64,000 bases of DNA, taken from the NCBI GenBank assembly GCA_964017185.1, contig OZ024872.1:46524188-46588187 (forward strand), in the 5' to 3' direction. The notes under the pieces are model-generated. The model worked only from the letters and a program-made list of their open reading frames with translations. It searched no databases and was not told the DNA's origin. Position numbers and translations under genes: made by a program. Below are positions 44,901-55,578 of the stretch, in pieces. Position 1 is the first letter of the stretch; each line of letters starts with the position of its first letter. Source of the DNA: Rugalucina vietnamica (lineage: Eukaryota; Mollusca; Bivalvia; Lucinida; Lucinidae).

Positions 44901-45650
44901 ATAAACACCAAAAATTCGCTTGTTCTTCCGCATGAAACCAAATAAGCATGAATCAACATAACAATTGTCTTAATCGTTTGAATTCTATTTATTTTGAATT
45001 CGTTCAAATTTTCAAATGTCCATGTATATATTCTTCTCTGGTAAAGAAGTAATGATGCTCATTCAAATAACTTAACTTTGTTTTGCGTTAAATAAACTGG
45101 ACAAAATAAGTTATGCCCCAGCTGAAAGTTTTCCATAAACCTCCATTTTTTGTCATAACTTTTGAGTAAATAAAGGATTTTGCATGTAATTTTTAGCAAT
45201 TAAGCTTCAATTATTCTTAAAATGTTGGCTCGATTTTATACATTTCATGAAGCTTTCCGTTGAGTAACACGTGTATTATAAGATGTCATGAAGAGCTCCC
45301 GATTATCCTTATAGAAAATTGGCAAAAATCTGGACACTCTGAAAAATTAAGCACATATCGAAATACAATCTGTGTTTGAACTTGAGACTTTGTGCAATTA
45401 TGCTGTAGATAATGTTGCCTAACTTGCATTTTGTACGCATTTTCAAAGCTTTAGAATTTTTGAAGTTAACAATTAAACTAAGGCAATTTAACATTATGCC
45501 TATGGAGAAAAATTGACATGGGGCTTAACTCATTTTGATCAGTTTATCAACGTTTTTTACGGATAAAACAAGTTTATGTTCTAATTTCAATTTCAGTGAA
45601 AGAAGAATTATGATAAATGCATGCATACATGTAGACAAAACAGATTTTTT
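44901..45650. other. End of unit B, no gene
   Basis: AT-rich sequence; no element recognised. Confidence 0.45.
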
Positions 45651-46081
45651 TTCTGTTCTATCCACCTATCCTTAAGCAGCTAATGGATCAGATTTTTTGT
45701 AATTGATGATTTAAGCATCAGTTATACATACTTGTCACATTAGGATCAAAAACAAATGGGGAAAACGATGAAAAATTTTATGGGACATTCATCATTGTAG
45801 AATTTGAGACCCATGAGAATAAAAGAGGACGTTTGTACTTGAAGCATTATGTTAGCGCATGCACGCCTGACTAACAAACGCACTACTGTTTCCTGCAGCA
45901 AAACAACTGATTTCACCACGCTAATAAAGTTTTGTGCGATTGCTTCAACGCTTATCATGTTCGTTAATCGAAAAAAAAAATCCCGATAATGGCGTCCTTG
46001 TGCAATTTTAGCATGCCAAAAACTGGTTAAAACGTATTTTCTTATTAATCAGGGGCTCCATATCGAGCGCATTGATTGGAA

Positions 46082-46892
46082 CGTATTTCCGACAAAAAAG
46101 AAATGCAATGGTGAGATTTTTTCTTCATACATCGCTCAGATTCAAAACGTCATAGAATGTCTATTTCTACTTCAAATCTATTTCTACTTCAAATCCACTT
46201 CTATTTCTAATCAAATCTTGCTAAATTTCACGTTGAGCATACATAAAGATGTATTCTATACAAAGATGTATTCTATACCAATATAAAGAAAAAAAAACAT
46301 TTCTGCAAACAGCCAGCGTCTGTAGGACGTGGTTATTCAAAGGTACCATAAACGGAGATATCGGGTATGCGTTTAAATTTTAAGGTGCAAAAACGATACG
46401 TTTTGCATTGATTTAGAAGCTTGTAAGGTTGAATAACGCTTTTTGTCTATAACATCTTATTCGGGCTGTGTTGATCGCTACATCCGAAAACTGTTCATGG
46501 TTTATACGGGGTATCTAGACGCCAGTATGCATGTTTGTGTAAAATGTGGTTAGAATCAAAAGCTGCCAAGCCTTAAGAGTCAGTGTTTGAACAAAAAGAG
46601 GATAAAATATGGAAAGAGTAAATATCTGGACCCCTTGAGGTGTACTCAAAAGGTTCGAAACGTCTAAAAAAGTTAATGCTCAAGTGAGGATGAAAAACGG
46701 TGCATTTTTTATGTGACTTTAACATTTGACCCCCAACTGGTTAATGGTCAATTTTTGAAGCACAGATTTTGCCCCTTGTGTAATGCATAGCCGAATAACA
46801 CATCTTTGAAATGGTATCGATGAAATTTTGTTAATACTTATGAGCTTTATGAAAAATGGATCAATTGCACCATTGCGTTTCTTATTTTGACG
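46082..46892. mobile_element. Element O, 0.8-kb TIR element in block b of unit C
   Basis: Units A, B and D read straight across this site (for example GATTGGAAAGTAATAAATAA), while unit C contains 811 bp with ends CGTATTTCCGACAAAAAAGA and, inverted, CGTCAAAATAAGAAACGCAA, both continuing into GCAATGGTG. Inside are two short tandem repeats: CTATTTCTACTTCAAAT twice at about 46,160-46,197 and AAAGATGTATTCTATAC twice at 46,245-46,282. No transposase. Confidence 0.7.
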
Positions 46893-47084
46893 TAAGCAAT
46901 GACCAGGAACAGACAAAATCTATATCAAATATCCCGCTTCAAAATATGTCAATTCTATTATTCTTATTCTCAACGATATCTCAGTTATGAGAGAATTGTA
47001 CCTTTAAACTATTTATTATATGCTAAGTCATGAACTATAGAAAAATATTTATATATTATATATATTTTAAAAGAAGTTCACATA

Positions 47085-47552
47085 TGAAATTCTAACACAC
47101 CTCGCCTATATAGCCAATGGTAAAAAACGTGTTATATTGTGCAACAATTTCACTGGGCGAATCGGCGTGACGTTACTTTGCGGCATTTGTGACGTCAGCT
47201 ATCCCACAAAGCAGCGTTAGACGGTGAAACGTCGTTTTAGCGCACAACAAACGTAATAAGTGTGTGTAAATACCAGCATTACAGTCAAATATTTGGCGGG
47301 ATATCTGCAATGCAATGGCGGAAAGCTGAACGATATCGACGGTTTCAGCAACATTTATTCCGTTTATTGTGTGTTAGAATCGAAATAGATCAGCTCAAGT
47401 GCGTGAATTGTTGAGTAATAATTCACTGTTTGTCGGTCAGTTGTAAGAAGATAAATCACTCGCGCTACGCGCTCGTGATTTGATCTTCTTTACAACTGAC
47501 CTCCAAACAGTGAATTATTACTCAACAATTCACTGCTAGAGCTGATCTATTT
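47085..47552 (+). mobile_element. Element E, full copy with terminal palindrome
   Basis: Absent from the same place in unit B (40,518). It opens AATTCTAACACACCTCGCCT, then TATATAGCCAATGG, GGCGTGACGTTAC, TGTGACGTCAGCTATCCCA, GCAATGGCGGAAAGC, and ends in a 170-bp palindrome closing with GAGCTGATCTATTTCTTA. The ends are not inverted repeats of each other. The inverted copy at 49,695-50,000 has the same two ends. Confidence 0.7.
47383..47552. repeat. 170-bp palindrome of element E
   Basis: AAATAGATCAGCTC ... GAGCTGATCTATTT on the outside, GTGAATTGTTGAGTAATAAT / ATTATTACTCAACAATTCAC inside, and a CGCGCTACGCGC centre. Confidence 0.9.
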
Positions 47553-47788
47553 CTTAAATATAACATTTTGGATTGCCTCTGCATTTCCCATTACGGAAGT
47601 TTTCTACATGATTACTTGGGAATTTCTTTTAATACATATTAAATATCTATTTATTAACTAAATTTTAATTATACAAATATTTACCTTGCCTATAATAAAG
47701 TAATGGTTTATTATATTGATTTTTGTTAGAATTTAGCATTTTTGACTTTTAAATTACATAACGACATCAATTATTGATTTTTTCTCTT

Positions 47789-47869
47789 GACCCCATCAAA
47801 CCTCAATTTTACTATATAAGTATAGGTTTGAAGGGGTTAAGAGTTCCACACGGAAATGTTTCCATGATG
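47789..47869 (+). mobile_element. Family B MITE, 3' fragment
   Basis: GACCCCATCAAACC...ACTATATAAG and GGGGTTAAGAGTTCCACACG match only the right end of family B (pattern CCCCAG...CTATATAAAAGTGGGG...CACGGACATG). Confidence 0.5.
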
Positions 47870-47939
47870 CATTTACTTACTGCACACCATTTCAGAATTT
47901 TAAACTCCTATAGCTTTCTTATGTAAACGAACACATAAA

Positions 47940-48170
47940 AAGGTAGCAATGATCAGGAAATCAGGAAATGGCGCAATCAGAAAGAACTTCCCACTCGAAA
48001 AAAAAAAAAAGGAAAACTAAATTGTCAATCAGGTAACAAAATTACCGGGGAGCTTAAACTGGTTTGTTTTTGCAAGACCCCAATCTCATCCTCAGCTTTT
48101 GAAGTAATTCACAATATTTAGTTAGTTGTAAGGTCCTCGTGGTGATTCTTAATCATAAGTATGCTTCAAA
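47940..48170 (-). mobile_element. Family F retroelement 3' tail, internally deleted
   Basis: AGGTAGCAATGATCAGGAAA, GCGCAATCAGAAAGAACTTC and TTGTCAATCAGGT, then a jump to the inner part of the tail (TCATCCTCAGCTTTTGAAGT, AAGGTCCTCGTGGTGATTC). Confidence 0.65.
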
Positions 48171-48359
48171 ATATAACCATCCAAGTAAACCATTTATGGC
48201 TCATATGTATGGATGGTTTGTGACTAAACTATTTTCCTGGAGATTATTGTTATTAGTGTTAAAATTAAATCTAGCATTTGGCAACTAGATTTGACTTTGT
48301 AGTTAGCTTTATTGACCACTGTATAATATATTTTCCAGTTTTAACAAAATGACATTTTG

Positions 48360-49100
48360 ATTTATTTTGGTCGAGATGTAAGCAAATCCCACGCTCTTAA
48401 GTCATCTATTACTTGACGCATCTTGATCGCGACGGAAGAGCTTTAGATAACCTCAGACAGCTAAACAGAAAACTAGGGATTGTTATCGCCAGTATTCAAT
48501 CTGATTTATGCGTGCTTTGCCAGCTAATGTTATTATCTAGAGACACCTAAAACATAAATAATACGCTTCACCATGTCTGTAGATATAAGAAGACACAATT
48601 TGGAATTCTTAAATTTCCATTATTTGTATTCAAATTGTCTGCAGTTGTTGCTAGTGTTGAACATCATATTTTCTTGGTGGTTGACACTCTGTGTGCACTG
48701 AGCGTGCAACTTGAAATGACATTCATTGAGGTAGAAAACAACGAATATCATTTAGATCATAATCATTCTTACTTTTTCCGATCATCTTCAAAAGCAAAAT
48801 GCATTTCCCAGAAATCATGGCTACTTGCATCATTGAGTGTGTCATCACCTATAATTATTTTCCTTGACAATTTTCATTGCCTACCGCATAACAACAAAGT
48901 CAAAGACAGATGGGCATACTGTTCTATTGCAAAAAGCCTCAGCTGTTGAGTACTTTCAAAGTTATTTAATGTGTGTGAATAATATCATGTTAACATCAGA
49001 AAATGAGGCGACTTATATCATTATTCATGATTTATACATGGTTCTAGTGAGTTACGATAATTTCTGAATGGCTGAAATAAATAGCTTGAGTCATAATGCC
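48360..49100 (+). repeat. Blocks e and f of unit C
   Basis: GACGCATCTTGATCGCGACG, GGGATTGTTATCGCCAGTAT, TTGGAATTCTTAAATTTCCA and TTGACACTCTGTGTGCACTG. The junction is intact apart from a short deletion after TTATTTGTA. Confidence 0.75.
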
Positions 49101-49112
49101 TGGAAATATAAT

Positions 49113-49348
49113 TGAGCCACCTCGTGGGAAAACCAACAATGTGGTTTCCGAACAGGTCCGACACAAACCGGTCTGTACCTTCACAGAAGAGAGCTAGAAG
49201 CTTGAAATTTCGGATTTAAGTAGAAGAGGAATTGTACTATCCGTGTAGCGAAAACAAAGGCGCTGATCAGCTTCGCGGTTACCGCAAAGCTGATCTGCGC
49301 CTTTGTTTTCGCATATGCAGATTGTTGGTTTTCCCACGGGGCGGCTCA
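49113..49348 (-). mobile_element. Family A MITE
   Basis: TGAGCCACCTCGTGGGAAAA to TTTTCCCACGGGGCGGCTCA. The internal hairpin has one mismatch. Confidence 0.9.
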
Positions 49349-49694
49349 TATCTAGTTGTTTCAAGTGGACATTTCAATGTCATAAAATGTCCATTATACT
49401 GTTTCTAAGGTTAGCGGCTGTAATAATTCCATTATGAAGTTCTAAACAATTCGATGACAACTACATGTATATATTAGGAATAGATAATGTTGTATACATA
49501 TTAACTGTTTCTTTCGTAACGATAAGACATAGTAGGGGGAAGCCCGCTGGTTGCATGTTATGAACTTTTGATTGATATATGATGAAAATAAAATATTAAT
49601 AGATATATGTCCCCTTATTTCGTATAACCAATCAGATCAGTTTCCGTACGCATATTTTATAGGATAGTTGTGTGTGTTACATGGGTGTGTTCAT

Positions 49695-50000
49695 TAAGAA
49701 ATAGATCAGCTCTAGCAGTGAATTGTTGAGTAATAATTCACTGTTTGGATGTCACTTGTAAAGCAGATCAAATCACGAGTGCGCATGTATGTTTGTTACG
49801 TTTTTAACGCGTTGAAATGACGTTACACCTTTACGTCTAATGTCAAGATTACGTGACTTATGGGATAGCTGACGTCATAATTTAATCAAAATGGCGTCAA
49901 AACGGCACAAAGTAACGTCACGCTTATTCGCCCAGTGAAAGTGTTACACAATTAACACGTTTTTAACCATTGGTTATATAGGCGAGGTGTATTAGAATTT
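49695..50000 (-). mobile_element. Element E, copy with half a palindrome
   Basis: AAGAAATAGATCAGCTCTAG at one end and GGCGAGGTGTATTAGAATTT at the other, inverted with respect to 47,085-47,552. Unit B has GTTCATTTAGCATAAAA at the insertion point (42,590), so the boundaries are well defined; TTA may be duplicated. Only one palindrome arm is kept. TGACGTCATAATTTAATCAA precedes AAAATGGCGTCA on the plus strand, where a 15-codon frame opens. Confidence 0.7.
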
Positions 50001-50348
50001 AGCATAAAAAGGAGCGTCAGAGATAAATAGTGTGTCCGCTCTTTTCTATTACAATTGGTTGCTTTATCATTGAGTCTTCTTGTTTCTCGTTTTCTGTTTG
50101 TTGTTTTCCTCGCTAATTTGCTGTGTTTCATGTCTGTAACAAATCAGGTGTCATATTAAATTCCTTAGTTGCTCGGATATCATGAAAAGTATAAGGAAGA
50201 AATATTGATATGATGATTTGAAAAATATTCTGCAACAGCTGTCATAAAGATAAACTTGTTCACCAAATTGGATTTCCTTTAAGAAATTTCCAGACACGTT
50301 CTTATCAGCGATTGTTTATTAAATATCGATGTTTCTTCCCTTATGTTG

Positions 50349-50606
50349 CATTACGAAAAAAGTCCCTGCAGTATACAGAAATTTTTTGGTTGTAAATAAA
50401 TCTAATATTTCATCAGATTTTTTTTATTTTTATATGTTTGCTCAAAACATAGATTGTGGGTATACGTTAGAACCGCCACTAGTACCCATAATCTATGTTT
50501 TGGAGCAAAAATAAGAAAAATATGTATACCCCTGCATACCCCAGTTTTTTCTATATAAAAGTGGGGTTTAAGGGGGTATATATTGCACGGGCATGTTTTC
50601 CTGATG
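50349..50606 (+). mobile_element. Family B MITE, copy 9
   Basis: CATTACGAAAAAAGTCCCTG to ACGGGCATGTTTTCCTGATG. The central loop is reduced to GAACCGCCACTAGTACC, so the foldback is short. Confidence 0.85.
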
Positions 50607-50834
50607 GTAAGCATCTTTGTTGCTAGTATGCGTCTGTTTGCAAGACAGATTTGCAAGTTACCTCTACAAATATTCCTCAAAGTTGTGAATTTTCCAAACG
50701 AACAATTTTATTGTTAAAATGACCGAAAAAGAGCAACATTTATTTCAACTGCACTAAGGTGAGACCATGAAATGCGCGTTGGCCCATTCACATAAATTCA
50801 GTTTCATCTTTGAATTGTGCCATTGACATCAACT

Positions 50835-51041
50835 CATTACGAAAACACGCCTATGCAATAAACATAGATTTTTAAAGTTGTAAAAAATGAAAATTTTCAG
50901 TAGAAAATTTTTGATGTTTTTCTTATTTTTGCTCAAAATATAGACAGTGGGTACACGTTAGAACCGCCTCGGCGGTTCTAACGAGTACCCGCAATCTATG
51001 TTTTGGAGCAAAAATAAGAAAAACAGGTATACCCCTGCATT
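50835..51041 (+). mobile_element. Family B MITE, copy 10, 3'-truncated
   Basis: CATTACGAAAACACGCCTAT through the foldback GAACCGCCTCGGCGGTTC to ACCCCTGCATT, where similarity stops. The sequence then continues with a short duplication of TTCTCATGG. Confidence 0.8.
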
Positions 51042-51289
51042 CTCATGGTTCTCATGGTTCAATCATACAAGACACCGTTTGATTTTTCGTATTGAATGAA
51101 AGTCCCTTGAACATCAATTCGACCTGGATGTTGATTTATTTTATATTGTATATCGTTAAAACAACAGATTAGCTTTAACTGACTGAGTTAATTAAATATA
51201 CAATTAAGAATTACTCTCGTCATTGTTTGATCTAGTATGGTCGTGCTGAGCATATGCTGATAATGGGTAGCGCATTTTTCTAACAGTCC

Positions 51290-51748
51290 TCGTTTTTGAT
51301 TCATGATGGTGGTTACCATGATTTATTTGTTTGTCCTTAATGATTCATTGACTAGTTACAGATTCACCATGAGGACTGTACAACTAACTACATGTTGTGA
51401 ACCACTGCAGAAGATGAGGCGAGGTTAGGTGCCTGTTAAACCGGTTTAAGCCTCCCAGCAATTTTATATTACCGATCGTTCCAAGGCGATACTTCTGTTG
51501 TGGTTCCATTTGTTTTATGTCTTGGAGTCGAATTTTTGTGTTGTTTAAACCATATGTACGTTTTCATATTTTAATTAAGTTTGGGTAACTGAGTGGCCGC
51601 CTGTTGGGAAATAGCTGCTCACTCGGCTTACGGTGTGTTTTCTAAATATAAGAACCTGAATTGTCCATTTAGTTTTTTCCCAATTCTGTTTTTGGAGTGG
51701 GTCTTTCTTTCTGATTGCGCCTTTTCCCGATCATTGCCTACTTGTTCT
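51290..51748 (+). mobile_element. Family F retroelement 3' tail
   Basis: TTTTGATTCATGATGGTGGT, TTAATGATTCATTGACTAGT, CACTGCAGAAGATGAGGCGA, AGGCGATACTTCTGTTGTGG, CTGCTCACTCGGCTTACGG and CGATCATTGCCTACTTGT. It is on the plus strand, the second longest tail, without coding sequence. Confidence 0.75.
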
Positions 51749-51864
51749 TTTTTTAATACATCTCTTATTTCAATTGAACTTATTGAAATATTCTGAAGCT
51801 GTTGACCGTTTCATAAATTCCCTGATTTGCTCAGCAGAAATGTTTCCGTACTACCAGGATAATA

Positions 51865-52101
51865 TGAGCCGCGACGCGAGAAAACCGGTCTTCGGGGTTT
51901 CCGACAAGGTCTGACACAAACTGACCTGTACAGTCACAGAAGCGGGCTAGAAGCTTGAAATTTTGGATATAAGAAGAAGAGGAAATGTACTATCCGTGTA
52001 GCGAAAACAAAGGCGCTGATCAGCTTCGCGGTTACCGCGAAGCTGATCTGCGCCTTTGTTTTCGCATAGGCAAAAATCCGGTTTTCTCACGATGCGGCTC
52101 A
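51865..52101 (-). mobile_element. Family A MITE, subfamily 2
   Basis: TGAGCCGCGACGCGAGAAAA to GTTTTCTCACGATGCGGCTCA, with the CCGGTCTTCGGGG and AAAATCCGG variants shared with 42,029-42,265. Confidence 0.85.
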
Positions 52102-53086
52102 ATTATAGACCTCGCCAACCGTATTACCTGTTAATTTGGAAATCTGTTTGTGCCTACTCCGAGTCGATTATTCTATAACCAGAACATTCAAAATTATTAT
52201 CTTTCACTGCGGTCAAGAAACATTTTAGTATCGTTATATACTATTTACAGTCGGGATGCGTAGCCAAGGCGCAATGATATAATCAAAATCGTAGCAACCA
52301 AAAACGTTCGAAAATTAAGCCATCCACTTTGAAGCGAGAGACAGTGCCTTAAATAATTCCATTCGTGTGTACCAAAGACGAAACTGATTTTCATCAAACA
52401 CGCAGCCCTTTTTAAGCAATGCTATATCCGCCCTATGAAGCTGCTTCGTTGTCATGACAGTTTGTCGGCGCATTGATTCAGGGGATTTTCCTTCGCGAGT
52501 CAACTGTCAAAAATGTCAGTCGTGTTAAATCGTTTATTTAACGAGTATTTGATTTTCTCCCGTGTCGAGACCCATATTTTCTGAAAATTCAATCTTTTGT
52601 GAGAATATTGATGTATGAATCACGATATGATCGGCGTGAACAAATTTTTGTTCTAAAAAAGAAAATTGGTACTGACGATGAGAATGGCGTTTATGCCCCA
52701 AAATTAGGCCCAAATTGGTTGAACTTTTATGAAAAAATGTCAGCATAATCGCTATTAATCCGTCAAATACGGTTCATTTCAACCGATGCTGTATAAAACA
52801 TTGTCACTTTCATTCAGATTTCAAATTTATCGAGAAATATTTGAGAAAAGTAAAGCCAAATTGGAAATTATCGCAGTTTGATACTATTTTTAGAACACAA
52901 GTAAAAGCTTTGAGGAAAATATCAATGTTGAAAAAGGTAGCAAACCCGGTAGCAAAGCTGCTTGTGATTGTCGATAGATCCTATATAGGGGACAATATGT
53001 TAGACTGACACATTTATCATCATTTTCTTTTTATTTTGTACTGAGTTGATAAATATATCTGACTATTACCTTAGGCAAACATATAA
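52102..53086. other. Unassigned sequence, no repeat recognised
   Basis: Not part of the 7-kb unit and without MITEs. Minus frames at 52,315-52,503 and 52,534-52,746 have no domain. Confidence 0.4.
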
Positions 53087-53336
53087 ATCCAAGCCTCAGG
53101 CCATGGAGGTTTTGATTTAACCTCCATGCTCAGGCTCAGGAACTGTGTAATGGCTTGTGAGTTGCTCAATGCCACAACTTTTATGGCACTGTCTGTTGTC
53201 AATGACCTCAAGGTGATTATGCCCCCTTCTCTGCGATTCTCTATGTACTTATCATTTTTGGAAATGGTTGAGGGACACCAGAGCATAGATATGCTGAATG
53301 CTCACCTAGTAAGCCTGAAGGCTCAGATGAGGTAAA
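53087..53336 (+). CDS. Possible exon of an unknown helical protein
   Basis: I do not recognise the product. The plus frame is open from 53,087 and reads LRLRNCVMACELLNATTFMA, LSVVNDLKVIMPPSLRFSMY and FLEMVEGHQSIDMLNAHLVS, ending at ...LKAQM with AG|GTAAAT, a usable splice donor at 53,334. CCTCAG just before GCCATGG (53,093-53,098) could be the acceptor. The composition is regular and helix-forming. The minus strand is also open over part of the region, so the strand is not certain. No other copy exists in this window, and the surrounding sequence is less repeat-rich than elsewhere. Confidence 0.3.
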
Positions 53337-53486
53337 TATGTTCAGTAATTGCCACACTATTATGACTGATATTGTCCAGTGTTTCTAGAAATCAAGCTTG
53401 TGTCATTTCTAATACATGTCATTTGATTTGTTGTTTTCAGTCTGGTAGTAAACATATGAGGCTGTGTCAAGAATCTCAAATGATCA

Positions 53487-53733
53487 GTCCAGGCCCTGAG
53501 GCTATAAAACGTTTTTCAAGCTCAGCGTAGGTGAGCATAAAATTTCAACTGCTTATAAATGTTGAAATGGTAAAAAATGGGAAAATTCAGGTTCAAAACT
53601 CAAAAACTAGTAACTTATTCTGCTAATAAATATTAAAATGCCAACAATTGTTGGCATTTTAACATTTATGAGCAGGATAAATTTTAGTCTCAGCTGAGTT
53701 GAGCATGAAAGAAGTTTTATAACCTGGGGCCAC
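53487..53733. mobile_element. Element K, 0.25-kb MITE
   Basis: The left arm CCAGGCCCTGAGGCTATAAA...TTCAAGCTCAGC and the right arm, inverted, GGCCCCAGGTTATAAAACTT...TTCATGCTCAACTCAGC match over about 60 bp, both followed by TAAAATTT. An inner palindrome AATGCCAACAATTGTTGGCA lies at about 53,637. Confidence 0.75.
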
Positions 53734-54236
53734 CAGTCATACATGTGATGAGTTTAAGATGCATCAGAGATTTTTTTCTTTCATTTGATGGAGGCATTTG
53801 AAAAACGTATATCGAATGTAGATTTAAGAAAATCATTGGAAGTATCACATGTATAAAGTACAGTATTTCATTTGCGATTTTACAGCTTCAAGATTAATTC
53901 AGACGTACACACTACTGATCGAACTGTAATGAGTACTGGGTTCAAAAATTTACAGAACATTTCCTCATATTCTTCAACTTCATGTATGTAGAAACCTTCA
54001 CTGTTTGTAAAACCAGGCTATAAGGTGTTGTGTGAATCTGGCTTGGTTGTGGCTTTGATGAATTAATATATGCATGAAACTTCTATGGTTTAAACTTTTA
54101 ATTCTGTACATACAACATATAACAAGACAAACAAAGCATTATATACAATAATTGCATATTATAACAAGGGATTCAGAAGGAAAACCTCCTTTGTGTGTAG
54201 CTCTGCCTGTGATCAATGTTTTTGACATAAAACATG
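53734..54236. other. Unassigned sequence
   Basis: Nothing recognised. Confidence 0.4.
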
Positions 54237-54372
54237 CGCAGATCCAGAAAATTTTCTCAGGGGGGTCAAAATTCCCAGAAGGGGTCTGATGGAAAATTTC
54301 AACATGGCAAAACTAATAATCTGGCAATTCTAGGGGCCGTCCGGACCCCCTGTCCCCCCTCTGAATATTACG
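54237..54372. mobile_element. Small G-rich inverted-repeat element, tentative
   Basis: GCGCAGATCCAGAAAATTTT...CAGGGGGGTC pairs loosely with the inverted GCGTAATATTCAGAGGGGGG...GGGGGTCC. A frame through it starts RRSRKFSQGGQ, with no support as a protein. Confidence 0.35.
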
Positions 54373-54544
54373 CTCATGTTAAATATCGGTCAATTTCTAC
54401 AACAACGAAGCTCAGATTTCCATACTTAAACTGGTTCATAAGAAATGACTTCTGGATTTCTGAGTTGGCCATTGTTATAATAAAAACACATTTTCTTTTA
54501 TTTCTCAAGTCAGCTGTGAGCATGTATACTTTAGGCCTAAAATA

Positions 54545-55578
54545 ACCAGAGGACCAATGGTCCTGTAAACGCTCACCTGAAACCCGAGCTATATACCAAT
54601 AAACTTGTTTGACTAGAATGGTACTATACATGTATATAACCCCAGGGCCGGGTCAGAGCAACCCCTGGAGTCAGTTTCTTTTTGAAAACATAAAACTGCA
54701 GTCCATTTGCCAATTTACTGCAAGTTTTGCCCTTCAAATGACATTTTAACAATTTTCCCCATTCAAATGCATGGGCGACCTAAGTTGACCTTGCCGTAAA
54801 ATAGGTCAAGGTCATCCAAGGGTCATGATTTATATAAACTTTGTAGAGCTCCAGTCACTGATGCTTCACACCAAGTTTCAAAATCATTGGCCTTCTGGTT
54901 CTGGAGAAGAAGATTTTTAAAGGTTTTTTTTCTATTTACAGCCATGGTGGCCATCTTGGTCATGTGACCTTGACTATTTATATAAACTTTCTTACCCCCT
55001 TCCCAAGGATGCTCCATATGAAGTTTGGCTTGATTGGCCAAGTGGTTTCAGGGGAGAAGATGTTTCATTATTATGAAAATATGCATGTATATAGCCCCTG
55101 GGCAGGGGCAGACAACCCCCCAGGGGCTAAAATTTTCCATTAACATTAATCTTTTGTCCATTTGCCTATTTCCAGTTAGTTTTACCCATTAAATAGTATT
55201 TTACCATTTTTTCCCATTTAAATGCATTGGAGACCTAAGTTGACCTTGCCGTAAAATAGGTCAGGGTCATCCTAGGGTCATGATTAGGGTCATGATTTAT
55301 ATAAACTATGATGGGCCCGCGTCCCCGATGCTACATACCAAGTTTCGTGGGAATCGGCCCACTGGTTCTGGAGAAGAAGATTTTTAAAGGTTTTTGCTAT
55401 TTATAGCCATGGCGGCCATCTTGGTCATGTGACCTGGACCATTTATATAAACTTTCGTTCCCCCTTCCTAAGGATGCTCCATATGAAGTTTGGCTTTGAT
55501 TGGCCAAGCGGTGACGGACAGACGACAAGAGCATGGGTATACTATAAGCTCACCTGTGAGCCTTCGGCTCAGGTGAGC
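54545..55578. repeat. Two tandem units of a bivalve-type dispersed repeat
   Basis: Each unit of about 515 bp contains, in order, a GGGGTTG/CCCCAGGG-type block, CCTAAGTTGACCTTGCCGTA, AGGTCA half-sites, TGATTTATATAAACT, CCAAGTTTC, CTGGTTCTGGAGAAGAAGAT, GCCATCTTGGTCATGTGACC and TCCATATGAAGTTTGGCTT. The array ends in the hairpin GCTCACCTGTGAGC...GGCTCAGGTGAGC followed by TAAAA. The left end has AGGACCAATGGTCCT and GCTCACCTGA. Repeats of this type are abundant in bivalves; this is from memory, not a search. Confidence 0.8.
55549..55578. repeat. Terminal hairpin of the bivalve repeat
   Basis: GCTCACCTGTGAGCC / GGCTCAGGTGAGC with a TTC loop, followed by TAAAAAAG. A terminal hairpin followed by CTAA recalls Helitron 3' ends, but here CTAA overlaps the stem, so I do not assign the repeat to that class. 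Confidence 0.7.

Larger units (their letters stand above)
38600..45650 (+). repeat. 7-kb unit B (least disturbed copy)
   Basis: Block a (AAGAAGCTAATGGATCAGAT, 38,613), element I (38,875), b (GCTAATAAAGTTTTGTGCGA, 39,969), c (40,405), family F tail (40,630), e (41,265), f (41,490), family A (42,029), h (42,311), i (42,780), family A (44,167), j (44,430), then block a of the next unit at 45,674. The spacing from a to a is about 7.06 kb. No block contains a convincing host gene. Confidence 0.75.
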
